DNA from: Massilia sp. METH4
GTDB lineage: Bacteria > Pseudomonadota > Gammaproteobacteria > Burkholderiales > Burkholderiaceae_D
NCBI RefSeq assembly: GCF_037094685.1
Contig: NZ_CP146614.1
Span: 6,696,001 to 6,760,000, forward strand
DNA length: 64,000 nt
Reading direction: 5' to 3'
The position numbers and the translations under genes were made by a program. Below the pieces are notes generated by a model, which ran no database searches, was not told where the DNA came from, and was given only the letters and a program-made list of their open reading frames with translations. Of the stretch, positions 1-7,793 are shown piece by piece. Position 1 is the first letter of the stretch; each line of letters opens with the position of its first letter.

Positions 1-2
1 TG

Positions 3-158
<156 letters not shown>

Positions 159-183
159 AGCATCCGCAGGCGACGAAGCAACT

Positions 184-224
184 GGTGTCGGACATCATTT
201 CCGCAGGAAATGGTGTGCGACACC
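184..224. repeat. Hairpin repeat of the GGTGTCGCACACC family, copy 1
   Basis: Inverted repeat with 19-nt arms (184-202 and 206-224) around a 3-nt loop; one mismatch and one possible G-T pair interrupt the stem. The arms carry the GGTGTCG..CGACACC ends seen again at 261-307 and 23642-23681. It lies between two convergent genes, so it probably ends transcription in one or both directions. Confidence 0.7.
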
Positions 225-260
225 GGTTTTCCCATACCGTAGCCAGCCCGTAAGAAAACC

Positions 261-307
261 GGTGTCGCACACCATTTCGGGCCGTGCCCGAAATGGTGTG
301 CGACACC
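261..307. repeat. Hairpin repeat of the GGTGTCGCACACC family, copy 2
   Basis: Perfect inverted repeat: 22-nt arms (261-282 and 286-307) with a 3-nt loop. Its left arm is also complementary to the right arm of the hairpin at 184-224, so the two can pair in alternative ways. The position between convergent genes suggests a bidirectional terminator, although no run of T directly follows the stem. Confidence 0.75.
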
Positions 308-341
308 AAACTCTGGCGCCAACGGTCAGACACTCAGGACC

Positions 342-1550
342 TCACCCCGTCACATTCTGCGTCCATGCCAGCGCCGAAAGGTGCGCCTTGTTGACCTCTT
401 CCGGCGTCAGTTGCAGCGACGCGGCCAGGGAGCCGACCAGGTGCGAGTTCAGTTCACACGCTTCGGCCAGCGCCAGGTAGGGACCAAAGCGCCCGCCCCG
501 CTCCAGCAGTGCGGTCACGATTTCCGCGGACAGCGGCACCGTTTCCAGCACATCCTTCATCGGTATGCCCAGCAGCCGGTCCAGCAGCGAGAACATGCCG
601 GCCACGAAGACGTTCTCGGCGTCGGCGCGGCCAAGAGCGGCGGTGCCCAGCAATTCGGCCAGCCGGCCGCGCACCACGGCCGTTTCCAGCAGCACCGGCG
701 AGTAGCCGCTCGTGCTGGCGGTGGCCAGCAGCAGCGTAAGCCAGCGGTACAGCGGCTGGTAGCCCAGCAGCGTGATGGCTTGCTTCAATGACTGGATCTC
801 GCGGCCGGCGCCGAAGCCGGCCGAGTTGATGTAGCGGAGCAGCTTGTAGGACAGCGCGGCGTCGCGCTTCAACACGCTTTCGATCTTCGCCACGTCGGCA
901 TTGGCCTGCACCATCTGCATCAGCTGCAGGATCACCGTCTGCGCCGGGTTCAGGCCCTTCACGTCCGGCCCCGGCCGGGGCGTCAGGTGCAGCTTGCCCA
1001 CGAAGGCGTCGATGCCGAGCGCGGCGCAGGCGTCGAAGTCTTCCCAGGTCGCCACCGGGCGGCCGACCATGCGCACCGACGACTGCTTCAGCGCCGCATA
1101 GGCGCGCGCCTGCGCGGCCACGTCGCCGCCGGTAAAGCGCACCTCCACGTACGATGCGATCATCGGCAGGCGATTGCCCACGCGGGCCAGGTCGCAGTTG
1201 CGCAGCAGGATGCCAACGTCGCCGGCGCGCAGTGCGCGCACGGCGGCCAGCGTGTCGGGATTGGCCAGCTCGGCCGTGCGGATCGACAGCACCGTATGCC
1301 GCGGCGGCAGGTCGTGCAGCGCATCGGTCGACAGCATGCCGGGAACGGCCTGCAGGAACAGCGTCTTGTCGCGCAGCAGCCAGCCGCGCCCGGGATCGTT
1401 GACGTGGGAAGCCACGAAGCCGACCAGGTCTTCCAGTTCGGAAAGCAGGGGCACCACGCTCGGGTCGTTCTGCCACGCCAGTTCGTAGCCGACCACGCGC
1501 TGCTGCGGGTCGAGCAGCGGCTCGCGGACGAGGAAATGCGTCTGGTGCAT
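342..1550 (-). CDS. HDOD-domain signalling protein with degenerate EAL-like N-terminus
   Basis: 402 residues. The N-terminal half opens like YuxH/CdgJ-type proteins (REPLLDPQQRVVGYELAWQ) but lacks the EAL signature and the metal-binding residues of active c-di-GMP phosphodiesterases. The C-terminal half (about 195-390) is an HDOD domain, beginning LNPAQTVILQLMQMVQ and containing IESVLKRDAALSYKLLRYIN. Such proteins act as regulators rather than enzymes and often affect motility. It follows cheZ on the same strand after about 60 bp, so it is probably the last gene of the chemotaxis operon. The exact role is not predictable from sequence. Confidence 0.8.
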   Translation of the reverse strand: MHQTHFLVREPLLDPQQRVVGYELAWQNDPSVVPLLSELEDLVGFVASHVNDPGRGWLLRDKTLFLQAVPGMLSTDALHDLPPRHTVLSIRTAELANPDTLAAVRALRAGDVGILLRNCDLARVGNRLPMIASYVEVRFTGGDVAAQARAYAALKQSSVRMVGRPVATWEDFDACAALGIDAFVGKLHLTPRPGPDVKGLNPAQTVILQLMQMVQANADVAKIESVLKRDAALSYKLLRYINSAGFGAGREIQSLKQAITLLGYQPLYRWLTLLLATASTSGYSPVLLETAVVRGRLAELLGTAALGRADAENVFVAGMFSLLDRLLGIPMKDVLETVPLSAEIVTALLERGGRFGPYLALAEACELNSHLVGSLAASLQLTPEEVNKAHLSALAWTQNVTG

Positions 1551-1610
1551 GGGTATGGAGGCGGCGGGGAGCGGAAGGCAGCAGCAAGCGGGCCGCGCGG
1601 CCCGCCTGGA

Positions 1611-2258
1611 TCAGAAACCGAGGCTGTCGAGCAGGTCGTCGACCTGGCTCTGGTCGGCCACGATGCCCTCTTTCGACTTGTCGATCTGCGGCCCGTTCAA
1701 CAGGCCGTTGTCGATTTCCTTCTTCAACTGCTCGGGAGCGAAGTCGATCAGCGTCTGCACGAGCTGCTGCTCGAGGTTTTGCGCGATACCGGTGACGCGC
1801 TTGATCACCTGGCCCGTCAGGTCCTGGAAGTCCTGGGCCATCATGATGTCCATCAGGTGGGACTTGGTGGCGCTGGTGGCATCGGTGGTCGCACCCAGCG
1901 TGGCGATCGTGCGCTGCGCGAGCGCGCGCCAGTCGGCGTTGCTCGTGCCCTGGCCGTCCAGCAGTGCCTGCCAGGCGCCGGACAGCTCTTTCGCGTCGCT
2001 GCAGATGCGGTCCTGCAGCGGGCCGGCTTCGTCCGTGGCGTTGAGCACCTTCTGCGCCGCGTCTTCGGAGAGGCGCGCCACGTAATCGAGGCGATCGCGG
2101 GCGTCCGGGATATCCTCGGCCGCCTTTTCGATCAATTTGTCGAGGCCCAGGCCGCGCAGGTTCTCGTGCAGCGCACGGGTCATGTGCCCGATGCGCGCCA
2201 GGAACTCCTCATGAGAATCCACGCTGCCCGCGGCGGCGATGCCGGCTTGCTCAACCAT
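1611..2258 (-). CDS. cheZ: Protein phosphatase CheZ
   Basis: 215 residues, the usual CheZ length. CheZ removes phosphate from CheY-P and so ends the motor-reversing signal. The active-site helix is intact (AQDFQDLTGQVIKRV, residues 141-155): D146 and Q150 match E. coli D143 and Q147. The last 12 residues (QSQVDDLLDSLG and the final F) form the amphipathic CheY-binding peptide, joined by a flexible linker. It lies 3 bp downstream of cheY on the same strand, a standard cheYZ pair. Confidence 0.96.
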   Translation of the reverse strand: MVEQAGIAAAGSVDSHEEFLARIGHMTRALHENLRGLGLDKLIEKAAEDIPDARDRLDYVARLSEDAAQKVLNATDEAGPLQDRICSDAKELSGAWQALLDGQGTSNADWRALAQRTIATLGATTDATSATKSHLMDIMMAQDFQDLTGQVIKRVTGIAQNLEQQLVQTLIDFAPEQLKKEIDNGLLNGPQIDKSKEGIVADQSQVDDLLDSLGF

Positions 2259-2261
2259 AAA

Positions 2262-2651
2262 TCAGGCTCCGAGCTTTTCGAAGATCTTATTCAGCTTCTC
2301 GTCCAGCGTGGCCGCCGTGAAAGGCTTGACGACGTAGCCGTTGGCGCCGGCCTGGGCCGCCGCGATGATGTTTTCCTTCTTCGCCTCGGCGGTCACCATC
2401 AGCACCGGCAGCTTGGCCAGCGCGGGATCGGCGCGGATGTTCTGCAGCATGGTCAGGCCATCCATGTTCGGCATGTTCCAGTCGGACACGACGAAGTCGA
2501 ACTGTTCCGAACGCAGCTTGGCCAGGGCCATCACGCCGTCCTCGGCTTCGTCGACATTGGCATAACCCAGTTCTTTCAACAGATTCCGGACGATGCGGCG
2601 CATCGTCGAGAAGTCGTCTACAACCAAAAATTTCATCTTTGGATCAGCCAT
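2262..2651 (-). CDS. cheY: Chemotaxis response regulator CheY (adjacent to cheZ)
   Basis: 129-residue single receiver domain whose numbering coincides with E. coli CheY: acidic pocket D12/D13, phospho-acceptor D57 (VVSDWNMP), T87, Y106 and K109. Phosphorylated by CheA, it binds the flagellar switch FliM. It is separated from cheB by 222 bp, a gap in which I see no gene; cheYZ may have its own promoter there. This is the more canonical of the two CheY proteins because it keeps Y106 and pairs with cheZ. Confidence 0.95.
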   Translation of the reverse strand: MADPKMKFLVVDDFSTMRRIVRNLLKELGYANVDEAEDGVMALAKLRSEQFDFVVSDWNMPNMDGLTMLQNIRADPALAKLPVLMVTAEAKKENIIAAAQAGANGYVVKPFTAATLDEKLNKIFEKLGA

Positions 2652-2873
2652 GAATTGCTCCGTTGTTTCTCTACGCGGTTATCAAATATTAGTGTCGGGG
2701 TTGGGTCGCGCCACCAGCAAATTGAAGGATAGCATTTAAGTTGCCTCGAGGGAATGAAACTCCCCGTAAATGCATGCGAAAACACGATATCCGTATCTAT
2801 CACGCCAATGCCACACCGATGTTCACGCCACTTTGGTGCAGTATGCACCTTCGAACGCACGTCGTACTGTTCG

Positions 2874-3944
2874 CTACACGCGCAATGCGCGCATCCCGTG
2901 TTGCGCCAGATAACCCAGCACCATGCCCGGCAGCGCCTGCAACGCCCCCACCTCGTGGGTAGCGCCCACGGCGATCGCCTCGCGCGGCATGCCGAAGACG
3001 ACGCAACTGGCCTCATCCTGAGCAAAATTATACGCCCCGGCCGCCTTCATCTCCAGCATGCCCGCCGCGCCGTCCTTGCCCATGCCGGTCAGGATCACCC
3101 CCACCGCGTTCTTGCCGGCGTGCTGGGCCGCGGAGCGGAACAGCACATCGACCGACGGCCGGTGGCGATTGACGGGTTCGCCCTGGTCGAGCTTCGTCAT
3201 GTAGTTCGCGCCGGAACGCGCCAGCAGCAAGTGCGAATGGCCGGGCGCGATATACGCATGGCCCGGCAGCACGCGCTCGTTGCCTTGCGCCTCCTGCACC
3301 GAAATCTTGCACAGCGAATCCAGGCGCTTGGCGAACGAGCGTGTAAACCCTTCCGGCATGTGCTGCGTGATCAGGATCCCCGGGCAGTCGGACGGCATCT
3401 GCATCAGGAATTCCCGGATCGCCTCGGTACCGCCGGTGGACGCACCGACGATGATCAGTTTTTCGGACGACATCAGCGGATTGCGTAATTGTGGCAGGGG
3501 TGCGTGCCCTTCGGCGCCCGCTTGGGGCAGCGTGCGGGCGCGGATACGGGCCTTGGCCGCCGCGCGGATCTTGTCCGCGATCAGGTCGGCATACTCGCGC
3601 ATCCCCGTCTGGATCGAGATCTTCGGCTTCTGCACGAAGTCGACGGCGCCCAGTTCCAGCGCGCGCATCGTGATCTCGGAACCGCGCTCGGTCAGGGAGG
3701 ACACCATCACCACCGGCATCGGCCGCAGCCGCATCAGCTTTTCAAGGAAATCCAGGCCGTCCATCTTCGGCATTTCCACGTCCAGGGTCAGCACGTGCGG
3801 ATTGGTTTGCTTGATCAGTTCGCGCGCCACCAGCGGGTCGGGCGCCGTGCCCACCACTTCCATGTCCGGCTGGCTGTTGATAATTTCGGTCATCACGCTG
3901 CGGATCAGCGCCGAGTCGTCGACAACCACCACCTTGATCTTCAT
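2874..3944 (-). CDS. cheB: Chemotaxis protein-glutamate methylesterase/deamidase CheB
   Basis: 356 residues: N-terminal receiver (D9/D10, phospho-site D55 in [12 protein letters not shown]), a linker around 130-160, and a C-terminal methylesterase domain with triad S169 (VGASTGG), H195 (ITQHMPEG) and D291 (GMGKDGAAG). It demethylates and deamidates receptor glutamates to reset adaptation, with its activity raised by CheA-dependent phosphorylation. It lies 23 bp downstream of cheD, consistent with one cheR-cheD-cheB transcript. Confidence 0.96.
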   Translation of the reverse strand: MKIKVVVVDDSALIRSVMTEIINSQPDMEVVGTAPDPLVARELIKQTNPHVLTLDVEMPKMDGLDFLEKLMRLRPMPVVMVSSLTERGSEITMRALELGAVDFVQKPKISIQTGMREYADLIADKIRAAAKARIRARTLPQAGAEGHAPLPQLRNPLMSSEKLIIVGASTGGTEAIREFLMQMPSDCPGILITQHMPEGFTRSFAKRLDSLCKISVQEAQGNERVLPGHAYIAPGHSHLLLARSGANYMTKLDQGEPVNRHRPSVDVLFRSAAQHAGKNAVGVILTGMGKDGAAGMLEMKAAGAYNFAQDEASCVVFGMPREAIAVGATHEVGALQALPGMVLGYLAQHGMRALRV

Positions 3945-3967
3945 AGTCCCCTCAACAAAATGCCTTG

Positions 3968-4567
3968 TCAGAACAGTTCGATTTCGCCGGCCACAGGCTG
4001 TACCTTCAGGCGGCTTGCGTATTCGATTTCGCGCTTGGCCAACGTGTCGTTATGCGACTGCATCAGCTTCTTCACGAGCACCTTGCCCGTGCGCGGGAAG
4101 AAGTACACCTTGCGCGGATAGACATCGTTCAAGTCCTCGGCCACGATGCGAATGCGCTCGTTGCGCAGGAAAGTCTGGACGAACGCCGCATTGCGCTCGC
4201 CCACGTTCATCGCGGTGAAGCCCTTGAGCACTGCGCCGCCGCCGAACACCTTCGCTTCCAGGTTGTCGCGGCGCGCGCCCGCCTTCAGGAGGCTGTTGAT
4301 CAGGATTTCCATCGCGTAGGTGCCGTAGCGGGCGGACGCCGACACGGGGCTGTTCGCCTCCGCGCCGCCATCGGGCAGCATGAAATGGTTCATGCCGCCC
4401 AGGCCGGACACGCGGTCGCGGATGCAGGCCGACACGCACGAGCCCAGCACCGTCACGATCAGCATGTCCTTGTGCGTGAAGTAGTACTCGCCCGGCAGTA
4501 TCTTCGCCGCTTCGCAATCGAAGGTGCGGTCGAAGTAGACGTTGGTGGCGATGTGTTCTTTGTCCAT
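3968..4567 (-). CDS. cheD: Chemoreceptor glutamine deamidase CheD
   Basis: 199 residues from the ATG at 4567. A longer frame from a TTG inside cheR exists, but the CheD family begins close to this ATG. CheD deamidates receptor glutamines. Catalytic residues are visible: C44 ([12 protein letters not shown]) and H61 ([12 protein letters not shown]). A cysteine hydrolase fold follows to about residue 185. The last residues are AGEIELF; nearly the same peptide ends the CheZ-like protein at 10520-11068. The start is 46 bp from the cheR stop. Confidence 0.92.
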   Translation of the reverse strand: MDKEHIATNVYFDRTFDCEAAKILPGEYYFTHKDMLIVTVLGSCVSACIRDRVSGLGGMNHFMLPDGGAEANSPVSASARYGTYAMEILINSLLKAGARRDNLEAKVFGGGAVLKGFTAMNVGERNAAFVQTFLRNERIRIVAEDLNDVYPRKVYFFPRTGKVLVKKLMQSHNDTLAKREIEYASRLKVQPVAGEIELF

Positions 4568-4613
4568 CGTATGGCTTTCGCTGACGCTTGCAACCGAAGG
4601 GGCGTTCGCGTAG

Positions 4614-5474
4614 TTATGCGCGCTGGTTCGCAAGCGCGCGTGCGGAGTTGTCGAGCTCGTAGACGGTCTTGCCGCGCAGCTTCAGCGCGTCGGACACGTA
4701 CAGGAAATTCTCGGAATGCCCGGCGAACAGCAGCGCGTCGGGCTTCATCAGCGGCACGAAGCGCGACAGGATCTTGCGCTGCGTGGCCTTGTCGAAATAG
4801 ATCATCACGTTGCGGCAGAAGATCACGTCGAACGGGCCGCGGATATCCCACTTGTCCTCCAGCAGGTTCAGTTGCCGGTACGTGATCAGCTGGCGCAGTT
4901 CGGGACGCGCCCGCACCATGCCCGCCTTGTCGCCCTTCCCTTTCAGGAAGAAGCGGCGCTGCTGCTCGGCGCTGAGTTTTTCGATGCGCTCGATCGGATA
5001 GATGCCGTTGGCCGCCGTGGCCAGCACGTTCGTGTCGATATCGGTCGCGATGATGTGCACCGGCGGGCTCAATGTGCCCAGTGCCTCGCACACGGTGATC
5101 GCGATCGAATACGGCTCCTCGCCGGTCGAACTGGCCGAGCACCAGATGTTCAGGGTCTCGCCCTTGTGCTTCTTCACGTGGTCGGCCAGCAGCGGGAAAT
5201 GGTGTGCCTCGCGGAAGAACGACGTGAGGTTCGTCGTCAGCGCGTTGGTAAACGATTCCCACTCGTTCGGCATGCGGCCCGCTTCCAGGTCGTCCAGGTA
5301 CCTGGCGAACGACGTGATGCCGGTGGCGCGCAGGCGGCGCGCCAGGCGGCTGTAGACCATCTCCTGCTTGCTATCGGCCAGCGAAATGCCGGCCCGCTTG
5401 TAGATCAGCCCCCGCACGCGCTCGAAGTCGCGGCCGTTGAAGTCGAACTCCTTGACGGTTTCCCTGGACATCAT
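4614..5474 (-). CDS. cheR: Chemotaxis protein methyltransferase CheR
   Basis: 286 residues. CheR transfers methyl groups from SAM to receptor glutamates. An alpha-helical N-terminal domain (about 10-80) is followed by the SAM-binding domain, with the family motif NIWCSASSTGEEPYSIA and FDVIFCRNVMIYFD. Two ATG codons are adjacent at the start (5474 and 5471). The GGGGAG ribosome site ends only 2 nt before the first, so the second may be used. The upstream MCP carries a CheR-docking-type C-terminus, which fits this enzyme. Confidence 0.95.
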   Translation of the reverse strand: MMSRETVKEFDFNGRDFERVRGLIYKRAGISLADSKQEMVYSRLARRLRATGITSFARYLDDLEAGRMPNEWESFTNALTTNLTSFFREAHHFPLLADHVKKHKGETLNIWCSASSTGEEPYSIAITVCEALGTLSPPVHIIATDIDTNVLATAANGIYPIERIEKLSAEQQRRFFLKGKGDKAGMVRARPELRQLITYRQLNLLEDKWDIRGPFDVIFCRNVMIYFDKATQRKILSRFVPLMKPDALLFAGHSENFLYVSDALKLRGKTVYELDNSARALANQRA

Positions 5475-5487
5475 CGCTCCCCGCGGT

Positions 5488-7188
5488 TCAGAACTCTTCC
5501 CAGCCGTCGTCAGCCGACGCCGGGGCGGGCTTCTTTGCGGCCGGCGGTGTCATCGCCACCGCGCGAACCGGCGTTTTCGCCACCGGCGCCTTCGCCACCG
5601 GCTTGGCCGCGACCGGGGCGGCCAGTGCCGCCGCCGCGGCTTCGTTGCCGAGCTTGAAGATCGCCACCGCCTCGGCCAGGCGCTGCGCCTGGTCCTGCAT
5701 GCTTTCGGCGGCCGCCGCGGCCTCTTCCACCAGGGCGGCGTTCTGCTGCGTCATGTCGTCCATCTGCGCGATCGCCACGTTCACTTCCTCGATACCCTGG
5801 CTCTGTTCCTGCGTGGCAGCGGTGATTTCGCCCATGATGTCGGCCACCTGGCGGATCGACGTCACGATCAGTTCCATCGTCTGGCCGGCCTCGTCGACCA
5901 GCTTGCCGCCGGCATCGACCTTGGTCACGGAATCGTCGATCAGCGCCTTGATTTCCTTGGCGGCGCCGGCCGAACGCTGCGCCAGGCTGCGCACCTCGGA
6001 AGCAACCACCGCGAAGCCGCGGCCCTGCTCGCCGGCACGCGCCGCTTCCACCGCGGCGTTCAGCGCCAGGATGTTGGTCTGGAACGCGATGCCGTCGATG
6101 ACGCCGATGATGTCGACGATCTTCGAGGAGCTGGCCTTGATCGAACCCATCGTGTCGACCACCTGCGAGACCACCACGCCGCCCTTTTCGGCCACCGAGG
6201 ATGCCGAGACGGCCAACTGGTTCGCCTGGCGTGCGTTGTCGGCGTTCTGCTTCACGGTCGACGTCAGCGTGCCCATCGAGCTGGCCGTTTCGCCCAGCGA
6301 ATTGGCCTGGGTTTCGGTGCGCGCCGACAGGTCGGCATTGCCCGTTGCAATTTCCCGCGAGGCCAGCGCGATGGTCTCGGTGCCGCTGCGCACCTGGCCC
6401 ACGGTCTTCACCAGGCTGTCGTTCATGTCCTTCAGCGCCTGCAGCAACTCGCTCGTTTCATCCTTGCCCTCGACGACCACGCGCGAGGTCAGCTCGCCGG
6501 CGGCGACGCGCTGCGCCACTTCGACGGCGCCCGCCAGCGGCACCGTGATCGAACGCGTCGTGAAGATCGCGCACACCACGCCCACGGTCACGCCCAGCGC
6601 GCCCAGCACCAGCGTGAGCATCAGCACGCGGTTGTCCGCTTCCACCGAGGTTTGCTGGAACGTCTTCATGGCGGTGTGCTGCATGTCGACGAGGCGGTTC
6701 AGGGCTTCCAGCGTACGGGTATTCAATGGGTCGATGCGGCCGGAAATGATCTTGATCGCGCCCTCGGCATTGAAGGCCATCACTTGCGCCATCGCGTCGT
6801 TGAAGGCCACGCCCACCTCCTTGTCCAGCGTGGCCAGTTCGGCCAGCACCTTCTTCTCGGCGTCGTCCAGGCCCAGCTTTTCCAGGCGGGCGCGCGCTTC
6901 CTCGAAGCGGGCGTGGTGCGACTTGACCTTGCCCTCTTCCTTCTGCATCAGCTCCACATCGGACTGCAGGCCGATATTGCGCATGGCGATGCCCGATTCC
7001 AGCATCGCGCTCTTCATCGCGGCCGCTTCGCGGTTCTTCGCGCTGGTCAGCTCCAGCCCCTCGTTCAGCTGCGACTTGTTGCGGTGGTTCAGCCCGTTAG
7101 CCGTCAGCACCAGGGCGACCAGTATCAGCAGGATGATGCCGAAACCGATGCCGAGACGCGTGCCGATCTTGTAATCCCGTACACTCAT
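5488..7188 (-). CDS. Methyl-accepting chemotaxis protein
   Basis: 566 residues from the ATG at 7188; an upstream TTG extension of two codons is less likely. Layout: TM1 about 10-30, a periplasmic four-helix-bundle type sensor to about 185, TM2 about 187-210, HAMP to about 265, then the cytoplasmic signalling hairpin with the near-invariant tip [21 protein letters not shown] roughly 50-residue Ala/Pro/Lys linker leads to the C-terminal GWEEF, a CheR/CheB tethering-type pentapeptide. The ligand cannot be inferred. It lies between cheW and cheR in the chemotaxis operon. Confidence 0.94.
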   Translation of the reverse strand: MSVRDYKIGTRLGIGFGIILLILVALVLTANGLNHRNKSQLNEGLELTSAKNREAAAMKSAMLESGIAMRNIGLQSDVELMQKEEGKVKSHHARFEEARARLEKLGLDDAEKKVLAELATLDKEVGVAFNDAMAQVMAFNAEGAIKIISGRIDPLNTRTLEALNRLVDMQHTAMKTFQQTSVEADNRVLMLTLVLGALGVTVGVVCAIFTTRSITVPLAGAVEVAQRVAAGELTSRVVVEGKDETSELLQALKDMNDSLVKTVGQVRSGTETIALASREIATGNADLSARTETQANSLGETASSMGTLTSTVKQNADNARQANQLAVSASSVAEKGGVVVSQVVDTMGSIKASSSKIVDIIGVIDGIAFQTNILALNAAVEAARAGEQGRGFAVVASEVRSLAQRSAGAAKEIKALIDDSVTKVDAGGKLVDEAGQTMELIVTSIRQVADIMGEITAATQEQSQGIEEVNVAIAQMDDMTQQNAALVEEAAAAAESMQDQAQRLAEAVAIFKLGNEAAAAALAAPVAAKPVAKAPVAKTPVRAVAMTPPAAKKPAPASADDGWEEF

Positions 7189-7265
7189 GTTCAATCCAAT
7201 CTCTCGATGTATCCACGCGCGCCCTCTTGCGGGGCGCTGTCCGCCAATGTTCTGTGCTGCTCCGC

Positions 7266-7748
7266 TTACGCGGCCGTCTTGTCCATGAGCCCCATCTCCG
7301 GGCTCGACATCAGCTTGTCGATGTCCATCAGGATCAGCATGCGTTCACCGACGGTACCCAGGCCGATCATGTATTCGGAAGAGAACACGGTGCCCATTTC
7401 CGGCGATGGCTTGATCTGCTCCGGCTCCAGCGTGGTCACGTCGGACACGCTGTCGACCACCATGCCCACCACGCGCCCGCCGATGTTCAGGATGATCACC
7501 ACCGTGAACTGGTCGTACACGGGTTCGCCGAGGCGGAACTTGATGCGCATGTCCACCACCGGGATGATGATGCCGCGCAGGTTGATCACGCCCTTGATGA
7601 ACTCCGGCGCGTTGGCGATGCGGGTCACCGCTTCGTAGCCGCGGATTTCCTGCACCTTCAGGATGTCGATGCCGTATTCTTCCTTGCCCAACGTGAAGGC
7701 CAGGAATTCGTGGCCCGCGATGTCGGCATTCTGGTTTGCGTCTGCCAT
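7266..7748 (-). CDS. cheW: Chemotaxis coupling protein CheW
   Basis: 160 residues from the ATG at 7748, which has a good AAAGGAAA ribosome site; a TTG start 7 codons earlier is rejected. CheW links receptors to CheA in the membrane-associated array. The family core is clear: [36 protein letters not shown] and IIPVVDMR. It lies 45 bp downstream of cheA and upstream of the MCP gene. Confidence 0.96.
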   Translation of the reverse strand: MADANQNADIAGHEFLAFTLGKEEYGIDILKVQEIRGYEAVTRIANAPEFIKGVINLRGIIIPVVDMRIKFRLGEPVYDQFTVVIILNIGGRVVGMVVDSVSDVTTLEPEQIKPSPEMGTVFSSEYMIGLGTVGERMLILMDIDKLMSSPEMGLMDKTAA

Positions 7749-7793
7749 GTTGTTTCCTTTGCTTTCCAAAATTGATAGTCAATCCGTCCGGGC

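Noticed and set aside
987..2732. Long plus-strand open frame (581 codons) antisense to cheZ-cheY
   Set aside because: High GC content keeps the opposite strand free of stops. Translation is rich in Arg, Gln and His without any domain, while the minus strand encodes clear CheZ and CheY.
5437..7638. 733-codon plus-strand frame over the MCP and cheW
   Set aside because: Antisense shadow of the MCP and cheW. It has no ribosome site or homology that I recognise.
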